Of a stretch of 64,000 bases of DNA, positions 27,267 to 35,693 are shown in pieces; the stretch's first letter is position 1, and every line of letters starts with the position of its first letter. Position numbers and translations under genes: made by a program. This stretch comes from Curtobacterium sp. MCLR17_007 (GTDB lineage Bacteria; Actinomycetota; Actinomycetes; Actinomycetales; Microbacteriaceae): NCBI RefSeq assembly GCF_003234655.2, contig NZ_CP126271.1, positions 2,294,001 to 2,358,000 of the forward strand, read 5' to 3'. The notes under the pieces were generated by a model. It was not told the DNA's origin and did not search any database. It worked only from the letters and a program-made list of their open reading frames with translations.

Positions 27267-27862
27267 TACTTCACCGGCAATGTTTTCGGCCGCCAGCTTG
27301 CCCGGCGGGATTCGAACTCCGTGATCGAGGTCTCGTCACGGAGGGTGAGCCCGATGTCGTCGAGCCCTTCCATCAACCGCCAACGAGTGTAAGCGTCGAT
27401 CTCGAAAGCCACGTCCACATCGCCCAGCGACACGCGCTGCGTCACGAGGTCCACCGTCGCCTCGATCCCCGGGTTCGCCTCGATCTCGGCCCACAGACGC
27501 TCGACGTCGGGTTCGGTCACCATCGCCGTGACGAGGCCCTGCTTGCCAGCGTTGCCCTTGAAGATGTCCGCGAACCGGGGCGACACGACGACGGAGAACC
27601 CGAAGTCGCGCAGCGCCCACACGGCGTGCTCGCGGGACGACCCGGTGCCGAAGTCGGGCCCGGCGACGAGCACCCGGGCGCCCTGGTAGCGCTCCTGGTT
27701 CAGGACGAAGTCGGGGTCCTGCCGCCAGCCGGAGAACAGCGCGTCCTCGAAGCCCGTCTTCGTGACGCGCTTCAGGTACACGGCCGGGATGATCTGGTCG
27801 GTGTCGACGTTCGAGCGCTTGAGCGGCGCGGCGATGCCGGTCACGGTGCTGATCTTGTCCAT
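27266..27862 (-). CDS. leuD: 3-isopropylmalate dehydratase small subunit
   Basis: 198 residues. LeuD swivelling domain: [38 protein letters not shown] and [17 protein letters not shown] are the family blocks that close the active site over the LeuC [4Fe-4S] cluster. With LeuC it isomerises 2- to 3-isopropylmalate in leucine synthesis. The ATG shares one base with the leuC TGA (TGATG), a coupling suited to 1:1 subunit output. Confidence 0.97.
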   Translation of the reverse strand: MDKISTVTGIAAPLKRSNVDTDQIIPAVYLKRVTKTGFEDALFSGWRQDPDFVLNQERYQGARVLVAGPDFGTGSSREHAVWALRDFGFSVVVSPRFADIFKGNAGKQGLVTAMVTEPDVERLWAEIEANPGIEATVDLVTQRVSLGDVDVAFEIDAYTRWRLMEGLDDIGLTLRDETSITEFESRRASWRPKTLPVK

Positions 27863-29301
27863 CAGTGGGTTCCTTCCAGGACGGCCTCGGCCTCGGTGGA
27901 CTCGAGGTCCCACGGGCTGGACAGGGTGCCGCGCACCGCCGTGGCGGCGGCGACGAGCGGGGACACCAGGTGGGTCCGGCCGCCCTTGCCCTGGCGTCCC
28001 TCGAAGTTGCGGTTCGAGGTCGACGCACAGCGCTCCCCCGGCGCCAGCTGGTCGGGGTTCATGCCGAGGCACATCGAGCACCCGGCGAAGCGCCACTCCG
28101 CACCGAAGTCGGTGAAGACCTTGTCGAGCCCCTCGGCCTCGGCCTCGAGCCGGACCCGCGCGGAGCCCGGGACGACCATCACCCGCACGCCGTCCGCCTT
28201 GGTCCGGCCCTGGATCACGGACGCGAAGGCCCGCAGGTCCTCGATGCGGGAGTTCGTGCACGAGCCCATGAACACCGCGTCGACCGCGATGTCCTTCATC
28301 GGCGTGCCGGCCTCGATGTCCATGTACTCGAGCGCGCGCTGCGCTGCAGCCTGGTCGTTCGGGTCCGCGTAGTCCGTCGGGTTCGGCACCGACTCGGAGA
28401 GCGACACGCCCTGGCCGGGGTTGGTGCCCCACGTGACGAAGGGCTCGAGCGCGTCGGCGTCGATGAACACCTCGGCGTCGAAGACCGCGTCGTCGTCGGT
28501 CGCCAGGGTGTCCCAGTAGGCGACCGCTTCATCCCAGTCGGCCCCGGTCGGTGCGTGGTCGCGGCCCTGGACGTAGTCGTACGTGGTCTGGTCGGGCGCG
28601 ACCATGCCGGCACGCGCACCGGCCTCGATCGACATGTTGCAGATGGTCATCCGGCCCTCCATCGAGAGCGCCCGGATCGCCGAGCCGCGGTACTCGAGCA
28701 CGTAGCCCTGCCCGCCGCCGGTGCCGATCCTCGCGATGACCGCCAGGATGACGTCCTTCGCCGTGACGCCGGGGCGCAGCGCCCCCTCGACGGTGATCGC
28801 CATCGTCTTGAAGGGCTTGAGCGGCAGGGTCTGCGTGGCCAGGACGTGCTCGACCTCGCTCGTGCCGATGCCGAACGCCATGGCGCCGAACGCCCCGTGG
28901 GTCGAGGTGTGCGAGTCGCCGCACACGACCGTGATGCCGGGCATGGTCAGCCCGAGCTGGGGACCGACCACGTGCACGATCCCCTGCTCCTTGTCGCCCA
29001 GCGAGTGGAGGCGGACGCCGAACTCCTCGCAGTTGCGGCGCAGGGTCTCGATCTGGGTGCGGCTGGTCGGGTCGGCGATCGGCCGGTCGATGGCGAGCGT
29101 CGGGGTGTTGTGGTCCTCGGTCGCGATGGTGAGGTCGAGACGCCGGACCGGACGTCCGGCCTGGCGCAGCCCGTCGAAGGCCTGCGGGCTGGTCACCTCG
29201 TGCACCAGGTGGAGGTCGATGTAGAGGAGGTCCGGGTTGCCGTCCTCGCCCTTCACGACCACGTGGTCGTCCCACACCTTCTCGGCGAGCGTCCTGCCCA
29301 T
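27862..29301 (-). CDS. leuC: 3-isopropylmalate dehydratase large subunit
   Basis: 479 residues from [13 protein letters not shown]. Aconitase-type blocks: [49 protein letters not shown] (first cluster Cys), [13 protein letters not shown] and [13 protein letters not shown], which together give the three cluster cysteines and the substrate loop. An ATG six codons upstream (29319, MKGRTVM) is also possible and would sit 11 nt after the TAGCAT -10. It is the first gene of the leuC-leuD-murA-plsC-gpsA-ddl operon, all spaced 0-30 nt or overlapping. Confidence 0.97.
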   Translation of the reverse strand: MGRTLAEKVWDDHVVVKGEDGNPDLLYIDLHLVHEVTSPQAFDGLRQAGRPVRRLDLTIATEDHNTPTLAIDRPIADPTSRTQIETLRRNCEEFGVRLHSLGDKEQGIVHVVGPQLGLTMPGITVVCGDSHTSTHGAFGAMAFGIGTSEVEHVLATQTLPLKPFKTMAITVEGALRPGVTAKDVILAVIARIGTGGGQGYVLEYRGSAIRALSMEGRMTICNMSIEAGARAGMVAPDQTTYDYVQGRDHAPTGADWDEAVAYWDTLATDDDAVFDAEVFIDADALEPFVTWGTNPGQGVSLSESVPNPTDYADPNDQAAAQRALEYMDIEAGTPMKDIAVDAVFMGSCTNSRIEDLRAFASVIQGRTKADGVRVMVVPGSARVRLEAEAEGLDKVFTDFGAEWRFAGCSMCLGMNPDQLAPGERCASTSNRNFEGRQGKGGRTHLVSPLVAAATAVRGTLSSPWDLESTEAEAVLEGTH

Positions 29302-29330
29302 GACGGTCCTGCCCTTCATCTCGTCCGGCG

Positions 29331-29356
29331 ATGCTAGCACCGTTGGTATACCAACG
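29331..29356 (-). promoter_or_regulatory. leuC operon promoter with palindromic operator
   Basis: A minus-strand -10 TAGCAT (29336-29331), with the extended TGC before it, is directly preceded by a perfect 16-bp palindrome CGTTGGTATACCAACG (29341-29356), which fills the space between -10 and -35. A repressor bound there would block polymerase. The half-site TTGGTA/TACCAA resembles GntR/FadR-type sites; the regulator is not in the window. The FUSC gene on the other strand starts 67 bp away and could share the site. Confidence 0.65.
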
Positions 29357-29422
29357 ACGGACCAGACGGGAGGCCCCACTCACCTTCGGCGACACCTGTC
29401 GCGGTGGGAGGATGGTCGGGTC

Positions 29423-30490
29423 ATGACGCAGCTCCCGCACTCATCCCGCACCGTGAACCTCGAGGGCGCCGCGCGCGCGGCGATCGCGGGCGGCGTCCCG
29501 CTCGCGGCGCTCATCGCCCTCGGCATGCCCGGGTACGCGGCGTTCGCGATGTTCGCGGGCTTCACGGCGATCTTCGGGCAGACCGAGCCGTACCGGCAGC
29601 GTGCGGTGACGACGGGCATCGCCGGCGCCCTGCAGACGCTGTGCATGTTCGCAGGCATCGCGGTCTCGATGCTCGGGGCTCCGCTGTGGCTGCAGGCCGC
29701 CGGGCTCGTCGTGGTGCTCGTCGTCGCGGTGTGCACCCTGAGCACGCTGCGGTCGATCCCCGCCCAGCCGATCTTCCCGACCTTCGCGTTCGTGGTCTCC
29801 GCGCTGGTCCCGCTGCGTGCCACGGACCTGCCGCTCGTCACGGCGATCATCCTCGGGTCGGTCGCGTGGGCGTGGCTCGTGGCGATGTCCGGCGCGGTGG
29901 TGCGCCGTGCCCTGCACCCGCGCGCGCCGCACCGCTTCCGCCCCATCGCCGAACCGAAGCACCGCTCGCTCGCGGTCCTGCGCACGCGCGCCCTCTGGGA
30001 GACCGTCGGACTCAACGTCGTGGGGGCCCTGGTCGCGGGGGCCGTCGCCGAGGCGGTCCCGGGGCTCGGCCACCCCTACTGGGCCGTGATCGCGGTGGTG
30101 TCGACGCTGCCCGCACTGCGACAGCGGCACACGGTGCTCCGGGCGTTCCAGCGGTTCATCGGCACGATCGGCGGCACCGTGATCGCGGTGGGCATCCTGC
30201 TGCTCGAACCGGGCCTCTGGTGGATCGTCGTGATCGCCGTGGTCGGGCAGTTCTTCGCCGAGGTCTTCGTCGCCCGCAACTACGCGGTGTGCTTGCTCTT
30301 CCTCACCCCGCTCGCGCTCGCGGTGTCGTGGTTGAGCGTGCCCGAGGCACCCGAACTGCTGGCACTCGACCGGGTCGCACAGACGACGCTCGGCGCGCTC
30401 GTCAGCGTCGCACTGCTGGTCGTCGGACGCGCCATCGAGCGCCACCGCGGCCGGGCACTCGGCGTGACGAGCACGATCCGGACGGTCTGA
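29423..30490 (+). CDS. FUSC family membrane protein (fusaric acid resistance-like)
   Basis: 355 residues with two repeats of about five helices each. The first covers residues 15-150 (LEGAARAAIAGGVPLAALIALGM, AMFAGFTAIFGQTEPYRQR) and the second 195-345 (HPYWAVIAVVSTLPALRQRHTVLRAFQRFIGTIGGTV). The motif RQR-x-x-V after each repeat and FIGTIGGT are typical of FUSC/aromatic acid exporter proteins. Substrate unknown. GGGAGG ends about 10 nt before the ATG. It is divergent from leuC. The Ser/Thr-Arg end is cytoplasmic. Confidence 0.82.
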   Translation: MTQLPHSSRTVNLEGAARAAIAGGVPLAALIALGMPGYAAFAMFAGFTAIFGQTEPYRQRAVTTGIAGALQTLCMFAGIAVSMLGAPLWLQAAGLVVVLVVAVCTLSTLRSIPAQPIFPTFAFVVSALVPLRATDLPLVTAIILGSVAWAWLVAMSGAVVRRALHPRAPHRFRPIAEPKHRSLAVLRTRALWETVGLNVVGALVAGAVAEAVPGLGHPYWAVIAVVSTLPALRQRHTVLRAFQRFIGTIGGTVIAVGILLLEPGLWWIVVIAVVGQFFAEVFVARNYAVCLLFLTPLALAVSWLSVPEAPELLALDRVAQTTLGALVSVALLVVGRAIERHRGRALGVTSTIRTV

Positions 30491-30539
30491 CCCGAGACGC
30501 CGGCAACCGCACAGCGCGGACCGCGCAGGTCCACGCGCC

Positions 30540-30545
30540 TAGCGT
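30540..30545 (+). promoter_or_regulatory. -10 element of the MFS transporter gene
   Basis: TAGCGT ends 9 nt before the ATG at 30555; no ribosome site lies between, so a leaderless or very short-leader message is likely. Confidence 0.5.
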
Positions 30546-30554
30546 GGGATCGTC

Positions 30555-32111
30555 ATGAGCGCCGATCACCGCAAGCCCGCCGAGCCCGACCAGGCTCCCG
30601 CCGTCGACCACCACGCCGCGCACCACGTGGCCGCGACGGCGACCCCGAGTCCCCCCGAGCATCCCACCTCCCCGCCGCCGTCCGACGACCAGCCGGACCC
30701 GAACCGGTGGAAGGCCCTCGTCATCTGCCTGCTCGGCGGTGGCATCGTGCTGCTCGACGTGTCGATCGTCAACGTCGCCCTGCAGTCGATCTCGGCCGGC
30801 CTGCCAGGAGCGACCCCCGAGGCCGTGCAGTGGATCCTGTCCGGCTACGCCCTGTCGTTCGGACTGCTCCTCGTGCCGGGCGGCCGACTCGGCGACGCCT
30901 CGGGCCGACGACGGATGTTCGTGATCGGCGTCGGGCTGTTCACCGTCGCGAGCGCGCTGTGCGGGTTCGCGCCGAACGGGCTCGTCCTGGTCATCGCACG
31001 CCTGGTGCAGGGACTGGCGGGCGGTCTGCTCACCCCGCAGGTCACCGCCCTCATCCAGCAGCTGTTCCGCGGCAAGGAGCGCGGGACCGCGTTCGGGCTG
31101 TTCGGCGCGACCGTCGGCATCGCGACCGCGATCGGCCCGCTCATCGGCGGGCTGCTGATCACCGCGTTCGGCACCGAGAACGGGTGGCGGTTCGTGTTCT
31201 TCGTGAACCTGCCCGTCGGACTCGTGACGATCCTCCTGGCGTTCCGCTACCTGCCCGCCGCTGCGAAGGCGGCACGCGGCAAGCGCCACGACTTCGACCC
31301 CGTCGGGATCGCCCTGCTGGGCGCGGCGGTCGTCGCCCTGCTGCTGCCGTTCGTGCAGTCCGAGGTCTGGAAGAGCGGCACGAAGTGGTGGCTCATCGTC
31401 GTCGCCGTCGTGCTCGCCGTGGCCTTCGTGCTGTGGGAGCGCCGGTACTCGCGCACGAAGGAGCCCGTGGTCGACCTCGGCCTGTTCCGCCGCCGGTCCT
31501 TCTCGCTCGGTGTCGGTCTGGCCACGCTCTACTTCGCCGGGTTCACGCCGTTGTTCTTCGTCCTGACCCTGACCCTGCAGTCGGGCCTGCACTACTCGGC
31601 GCTGCTCGCCGGCGCCACGTCGGTGCCGTTCGCGGTCGGTTCGGGCATCGCCTCGACGATCGGCGGCCGGATCGTGCACCGGTTCGGACGGCAGCTCATC
31701 GTCATCGGGACGATCCTGGTGCTCATCGGCCTGGGTGCGGTGGTGTGGGTCGTGTCGAACCACTACGGACCGGACCTGGGGTGGTGGCTCATCGCGCCGC
31801 TGCTCGTCGCGGGCATCGGCTCCGGCCTGACCATCTCGCCGAACCAGACCCTGACGCTGTCCGAGGTCCCGGTCGAACAGGGCGGGTCGGCCGGTGGGCT
31901 GATCCAGGTCGGCGCGCGCGTCGGGTCGGCGATCGGGATCGCGGCCGTCGGCAGCGTGTTCTACGCGGCGCTGGCCAGTTCGGACGGCGACCACACGACC
32001 GGGCTGCCGCTCGGGCTCGGGGTGTCGCTGGCGTTCGTCGGCGCCGCGCTCGTCGCCGGGCTGGTCGACGTGCTGGTCGGCCGCGCCCACGGCACGCAGG
32101 CGACGGTCTGA
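30555..32111 (+). CDS. MFS transporter, DHA2 (EmrB/QacA) type drug exporter
   Basis: 518 residues. After a Pro/His/Asp-rich cytoplasmic N-terminus of about 50 residues come 14 predicted helices, the DHA2 count. Motif A is GGRLGDASGRRRMF; the motif C-like stretch GATVGIATAIGPLIGGLL and the D1 motif LLDVSIVNVALQSI match proton-driven drug exporters. Substrate cannot be told. It lies 64 bp after the FUSC gene on the same strand. Two hairpins follow the stop. Confidence 0.88.
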   Translation: MSADHRKPAEPDQAPAVDHHAAHHVAATATPSPPEHPTSPPPSDDQPDPNRWKALVICLLGGGIVLLDVSIVNVALQSISAGLPGATPEAVQWILSGYALSFGLLLVPGGRLGDASGRRRMFVIGVGLFTVASALCGFAPNGLVLVIARLVQGLAGGLLTPQVTALIQQLFRGKERGTAFGLFGATVGIATAIGPLIGGLLITAFGTENGWRFVFFVNLPVGLVTILLAFRYLPAAAKAARGKRHDFDPVGIALLGAAVVALLLPFVQSEVWKSGTKWWLIVVAVVLAVAFVLWERRYSRTKEPVVDLGLFRRRSFSLGVGLATLYFAGFTPLFFVLTLTLQSGLHYSALLAGATSVPFAVGSGIASTIGGRIVHRFGRQLIVIGTILVLIGLGAVVWVVSNHYGPDLGWWLIAPLLVAGIGSGLTISPNQTLTLSEVPVEQGGSAGGLIQVGARVGSAIGIAAVGSVFYAALASSDGDHTTGLPLGLGVSLAFVGAALVAGLVDVLVGRAHGTQATV

Positions 32112-32130
32112 CGCCCGTCCCCACGCGCGA

Positions 32131-32172
32131 GAGCGACAGTTCCCCGCCGATGATCGGCCGGGATCTGTCGCT
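32131..32172 (+). terminator. hairpin after the MFS gene
   Basis: AGCGACAG and CTGTCGCT arms enclose an inner CCG.CCGATGATCGGCCGG dyad, 20 bp after the stop codon. It is followed at 32238 by the stronger repeated palindrome. Confidence 0.5.
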
Positions 32173-32237
32173 TCTGCGCTGACGAGGGGTGCGGGCAGGC
32201 GCGATAGGTCGCCCCGGTGGAGCACTGCCGGTGCGCT

Positions 32238-32285
32238 GACGGACGGGAGGCCCGGTGCCAGCTGGCACCGGGCCTCCCGTCCGTC
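32238..32285. terminator. perfect 48-bp palindromic terminator before the GNAT gene
   Basis: The longest perfect member of the repeated terminator family, arms of 24 bp with the core GGGAGGCCCGGTGCCAGCTG. Here it separates two genes on the same strand, the MFS transporter and the GNAT. Confidence 0.75.
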
Positions 32286-32376
32286 GGTCCCCACGTCGTC
32301 ACGTGACCCGGCCCCGCCCGGGCGCGCACGTCACGCAGGTGGCCGCGCCGTCGGTGGCCGCCGACATGCTGGGGGC

Positions 32377-32787
32377 ATGACCGATCCGTACCGACTCGTG
32401 CCGACCGCTCCCCCGCTCGACGACTACCTCCGGCTCCGGACCGACTCCGGACTCTCGCCGCGGAACGCCGGACAGGGGGCAGGAGCGATCACCGGCAGCT
32501 GGTCGTTCTGCCACGTGGTCGACGCGGTCGGCCGACCGGTGGCGATGGGCCGCACGATCGGCGACGGCGGGTGGTACTTCCACATCGCCGACATCGCGAC
32601 CGACCCGGCGCACCAGCGGCGCGGCCTGGGTCGTCAGGTGGTGACGTGGCTGCTCGACGACATCCGGAGCAGGGCCCCCGAGGGAGCGTACGTCACACTC
32701 ATCGGGGACCCGCCCGGGCAGCGTCTGTACCGGTCGCTGGGACTCGACGACGTGGCGCCGAGCCTGGGGATGGCGCTGGTGCTCTGA
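32377..32787 (+). CDS. GNAT family N-acetyltransferase
   Basis: 136 residues with the acetyl-CoA binding motif A DIATDPAHQRRGLGRQVVTWLLDDI and a C-terminal LYRSLGLDDVAPSLGMALVL, typical of single-domain GNAT enzymes. The substrate amine is unknown. The stop codon TGA (32785-32787) directly touches the stop codon of the convergent phosphatase gene, leaving no intergenic base. Confidence 0.88.
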   Translation: MTDPYRLVPTAPPLDDYLRLRTDSGLSPRNAGQGAGAITGSWSFCHVVDAVGRPVAMGRTIGDGGWYFHIADIATDPAHQRRGLGRQVVTWLLDDIRSRAPEGAYVTLIGDPPGQRLYRSLGLDDVAPSLGMALVL

Positions 32788-33390
32788 CTAGCGGGGCTGG
32801 ATGTTCCAGGCGTCGATGACGGGACGGCCGTGCTCGTACCCGAGCACGCTGACCGAGGCCGTCGACAGCGCGAGCACCGCGCCGTCCTGCGGCGCGAGCC
32901 GGATCCAGGCGGCGCCGATCGCCCGCAGCACGTGGCCGTGGGCGACGAACACCGCGTCCTGCCCGTCGGCGAGCACCGGACGGGCACGGTCGAGCACCCG
33001 CTCGGCCCGGACACGGACCTCGGCCGCGGACTCGCCGGGCGTGTCACCGGCGGGGACACCGTCGGTCCACAGGTCCCACGGTCCGTGGCGCTGCACCTTG
33101 ATCTGCGGCGTGGTCAGTCCCTCGTACGCGCCGTAGTCCCACTCGTACAGGTCCTCGTCGATGTCCGGGTCGACGCCGATGAGCGCGGCGGTGTCTCGCG
33201 CGCGCCGGAGCGGACTGGACAGCGCGAGCGCGAACTCGCGGTCCGCCAGGAAGCGGCCGGCACGCTCGGCCTGCTCGATGCCGGCGTCGGTGAGCGTGAT
33301 GTCCGTGCGGCCCGTGTGCTGACCGCTCTTGGACCACTCCGTCTCTCCGTGACGGACGAGGACGAGTTCGCCGGGGCGTTCCGAGGTCAT
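32788..33390 (-). CDS. histidine phosphatase family protein
   Basis: 200 residues. The phosphoglycerate mutase-like motif VLVRHGETEWSKSGQHTGRTD (catalytic His in RHG) is present, with SSPLRRARDTA, the acidic EWDYGAYEGLTT and the second catalytic His in VAHGHVLRA. Members hydrolyse phosphate monoesters; the substrate is unknown. The ATG overlaps the upstream crcB stop (ATGA), so it is the third gene of the fluoride-channel operon. Confidence 0.93.
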   Translation of the reverse strand: MTSERPGELVLVRHGETEWSKSGQHTGRTDITLTDAGIEQAERAGRFLADREFALALSSPLRRARDTAALIGVDPDIDEDLYEWDYGAYEGLTTPQIKVQRHGPWDLWTDGVPAGDTPGESAAEVRVRAERVLDRARPVLADGQDAVFVAHGHVLRAIGAAWIRLAPQDGAVLALSTASVSVLGYEHGRPVIDAWNIQPR

Positions 33391-33761
33391 GAGTTCCTTC
33401 CGAGCAAGAGGCCGAGCGCAGCTGCGCCGACCGAGACGACGAGCATGCCGAGGCCGTTGAGCACGGCGAGCCGGGTCTTGCCGGACTGCAGCAACCGCAC
33501 GGTCTCGACACTCGCCGTCGAGAACGTCGTGTACCCACCCATCATGCCCGTGCCGAGCACCGCGACCACCGGGAGGGCCAGGATGCCCGCCTCGCCCAGG
33601 CCGGTCAGCAGCCCGAGGACGAGGGACCCGCTGACGTTGATGACCATCGTGCCGAGCGGGAAGCCGGTCACCCGCGCCTTCACCACGCCGTCGAGGACGA
33701 ACCGCAGCGCGGCCCCGGCACCGCCGCCGACCGCGACCAGCAGGAGGTCGAGCGCGCTCAT
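33387..33761 (-). CDS. crcB: fluoride efflux channel FluC (CrcB), subunit 1
   Basis: 124 residues, four transmembrane helices. Family motifs: GGGAGAALRFVLDG at the N-terminus, GTMVINVSGSLVLGLL (pore Asn) and GTGMMGGYTTFSTASVETVRLL (Phe/Thr track and Na+ site). Fluc channels are antiparallel dimers that export fluoride. A second, different family gene is immediately upstream, as in other Gram-positive bacteria with paired Fluc genes. Coupled at both ends by ATGA overlaps. Confidence 0.95.
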   Translation of the reverse strand: MSALDLLLVAVGGGAGAALRFVLDGVVKARVTGFPLGTMVINVSGSLVLGLLTGLGEAGILALPVVAVLGTGMMGGYTTFSTASVETVRLLQSGKTRLAVLNGLGMLVVSVGAAALGLLLGRNS

Positions 33762-34186
33762 CGTGCACCGCCCCTGCGGCGCGTCCGGGCGGCGAGCGCC
33801 AGTCCCCCGACGACCGCGACGAGTCCGAGCACGACGGACAGCAACGCGTACCCGCTGCCGGCACCCCAGCGTCCGTCGGTGAGCAGCCGGGCGGTGTCGT
33901 CCGCGAGCGTGCTGTAGGTCGTGAAGCCGCCGAGGACACCCGTGCCCACGAACAGCCGGACGGTCTGCCGGCGGCCCTCGTCCGGACCGCGCCGGGCCAG
34001 GTGCTCGAGGAGCAGCCCCAGGCAGAAGGCCCCGACCACGTTGATCCCCAGGATCGTCCAGCTGACGCCGTCGACGGCGGAGGCGGCCTCGGCCAGGACA
34101 GCACGGACGGCGGTCCCGATGGCGCCGCCCAGGGCGACGAGTCCGATCAGGTGCCAGCGGAGATGGGATGGTCGTGCGGCGTTCAC
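33758..34186 (-). CDS. crcB: fluoride efflux channel FluC (CrcB), subunit 2
   Basis: 142 residues, four helices with LGGAIGTAVRAVLAE, ILGINVVGAFCLGLLLE and GTGVLGGFTTYSTLADDTARLL, the same functional blocks as its partner. The C-terminus ends in ARTRRRGGAR. The GTG at 34186 is 6 nt after CAAGAT, a weak -10 match, and lacks a ribosome site. No crcB-type fluoride riboswitch is visible in the 83 bp upstream. Divergent from the repeat-peptide gene at 34270. Confidence 0.93.
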   Translation of the reverse strand: MNAARPSHLRWHLIGLVALGGAIGTAVRAVLAEAASAVDGVSWTILGINVVGAFCLGLLLEHLARRGPDEGRRQTVRLFVGTGVLGGFTTYSTLADDTARLLTDGRWGAGSGYALLSVVLGLVAVVGGLALAARTRRRGGAR

Positions 34187-34269
34187 ATGACGATCTTGGC
34201 CCGTCCGGAGCCGGACGTCCTACGCTCGGGCGCAGACGGCACCTCGCCGCTCGACCGAAGGGACGACCA

Positions 34270-34455
34270 ATGGCCATCAACGACGACGACATCACGACGG
34301 ACCCCCAGAGCGCCGGCGAAGGCCCCGCCGACGGCGGCGCGAACCCGAACGGCCACGACGGCGGCGCAGACGGCTCCGCCGACGCCGGCGAAGGCCCCGC
34401 CGACGGCGGCGCGAACCCGAACGGCCACGACGGCGGCGCGGACGGCTCCGCGTGA
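34270..34455 (+). CDS. small repeat peptide, candidate modified-peptide (RiPP) precursor
   Basis: 61 residues. An acidic leader-like N-terminus MAINDDDITTDPQS is followed by two almost identical 24-residue repeats, each containing AGEGPADGG, ANPNGHDGG and ADGSA; the second lacks only the last Asp. It has no Cys, Lys, Arg, Tyr, Trp or Phe; it is dominated by Gly, Ala, Asp and Asn. AAGGGA lies 8 nt before the ATG and a TACGCT -10 is at 34221-34226. The GTGA overlap couples it to the JmjC oxygenase gene. An acidic leader plus a repeated core translated with an Asn/Asp/His-type hydroxylase suggests a ribosomal peptide substrate. No function is known to me. Confidence 0.75.
   Translation: MAINDDDITTDPQSAGEGPADGGANPNGHDGGADGSADAGEGPADGGANPNGHDGGADGSA
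34312..34452 (+). repeat. two 72-bp repeats inside the peptide gene
   Basis: Copies start at 34312 and 34384 with period 72 bp and differ at only two or three bases, which are synonymous or at the end. The near identity at DNA level indicates a recent duplication or ongoing homogenisation of the candidate core. Confidence 0.9.
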
Positions 34456-35693
34456 GCCGAGGGCTCGAGACGGTGGGGACGGCGAGCGCCCTCCAGCGGT
34501 GCGTCGCCGTCCCGGCCGACGACTTCGCCAGCGACTACTGGGGTCGTCGCGCGCTCCTGAGCAGCGCGGACGACCTCGGCTCGACGTACGACGACCTGTT
34601 CTCCACCGCGGCGGCCGACGAGCTGCTCTCGGTCCGCGGTCTCCGGACGCCGTTCATCCGGATGGCGAAGGAGGGCTCGGTCCTGTCGCCGCAGGCGTTC
34701 ACCGCGCCCGGTGGGTACGGCGCCGAAGTCGGTGACCAGGTCAGCTCCGAGAAGGTGCTGGCGGAGTTCGCCGCCGGGTCGACGATCGTGCTGCAGGGTC
34801 TGCACCGCACGTGGCCACCCCTGCAGGAGTTCACCCGCCGGCTGGTCGCGGAACTCGGGCACCCGGCCCAGGTCAACGCGTACATCACCCCGGCGTCCTC
34901 GCGCGGCTTCGACCCGCACTACGACGTGCACGACGTGTTCGTGCTGCAGATCGCCGGCGAGAAGCGCTGGGTCATCCACGAGCCCGTCCACGAACTGCCC
35001 TTCGCCGACGAGCCCTGGAGCGACCGGCGCGACGCGGTCGCCGCACGGGCTTCCGGCACCCCGGCGATCGACACCGTGCTGCGCCCGGGCGACGCGCTCT
35101 ACCTGCCGCGCGGGTACCTGCACTCGGCGACCGCGCTCGGCGGCACCACCATCCACCTGACGATCGGGATGCCCGCCGTCACCCGGTCGGACCTGGCGCG
35201 GGTCCTCGTCGAACGGGCGCTCCGCTCCGACGCCCTGCGCGCGTCGCTGCCCCTCGGCGTCGACCTCGCTGACCCGGAGCAGATCGCGGCCGAGGTCCGG
35301 GCGGCCGCGGAGGACCTGGTCGCCGCGCTGACGACGACGGACGACCAGTCCGCCGCCGTCGCTGCCACCGTCGGAACGCGGTTCCGACGCTCCACGCGGC
35401 CCGAGCCCGTGCGGCCGCTGCACACGATCGAGTTCTCGGCAGCGCTGACCGGTGCCGACACGGTGCGCTGGCGTGACGGCCTGCCGACGGACGTCCGCAT
35501 CGAGGGCACCCGGGTGGCGGTCGTCCTGCCGTCGGGGACCGTCCGGCTCCCCGCCGTCTGTTCCGAGGCGCTGCACGCGCTGACGGACGGCGACGGCCAC
35601 CGTGTCGGCGCGCTGCCGGGGCTCGACGAGGACGACGCGGTCGTCGTCGTGCGACGGCTCCTGCGGGAAGGCGTGCTGGTACCCGCCTCGTGA
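34452..35693 (+). CDS. JmjC/cupin-like 2-oxoglutarate Fe(II) oxygenase (ROXA-like)
   Basis: 413 residues. The fold resembles bacterial ribosomal oxygenases (YcfD/RoxA): the iron ligands His156 and Asp158 in RGFDPHYDVHDVF, a probable 2-oxoglutarate Lys171 in AGEKRWVIHEP, and the distal His224 in LYLPRGYLHSATALGGTTIHL. The C-terminal 120 residues form an alpha/beta region like the winged-helix domain of that family. Such enzymes hydroxylate Arg, His, Asn or Asp side chains of proteins. Here the enzyme overlaps a His- and Asn-containing repeat peptide by 4 bp on one side and the sucrase-ferredoxin gene by 4 bp on the other, so a peptide rather than a ribosomal protein may be its substrate. Confidence 0.88.
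   Translation: MSRGLETVGTASALQRCVAVPADDFASDYWGRRALLSSADDLGSTYDDLFSTAAADELLSVRGLRTPFIRMAKEGSVLSPQAFTAPGGYGAEVGDQVSSEKVLAEFAAGSTIVLQGLHRTWPPLQEFTRRLVAELGHPAQVNAYITPASSRGFDPHYDVHDVFVLQIAGEKRWVIHEPVHELPFADEPWSDRRDAVAARASGTPAIDTVLRPGDALYLPRGYLHSATALGGTTIHLTIGMPAVTRSDLARVLVERALRSDALRASLPLGVDLADPEQIAAEVRAAAEDLVAALTTTDDQSAAVAATVGTRFRRSTRPEPVRPLHTIEFSAALTGADTVRWRDGLPTDVRIEGTRVAVVLPSGTVRLPAVCSEALHALTDGDGHRVGALPGLDEDDAVVVVRRLLREGVLVPAS

Noticed and set aside
32112..32376. A hidden small gene between the MFS and GNAT genes
   Set aside because: No frame with a ribosome site and sensible codon use was found; the gap is filled by two hairpins.
34187..34269. A crcB-type fluoride riboswitch upstream of the FluC operon
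   Set aside because: The 83-bp region lacks the conserved GGNGATGGNGTTCGCC-type start of that motif, and a -10-like CAAGAT lies only 6 nt before the GTG start.
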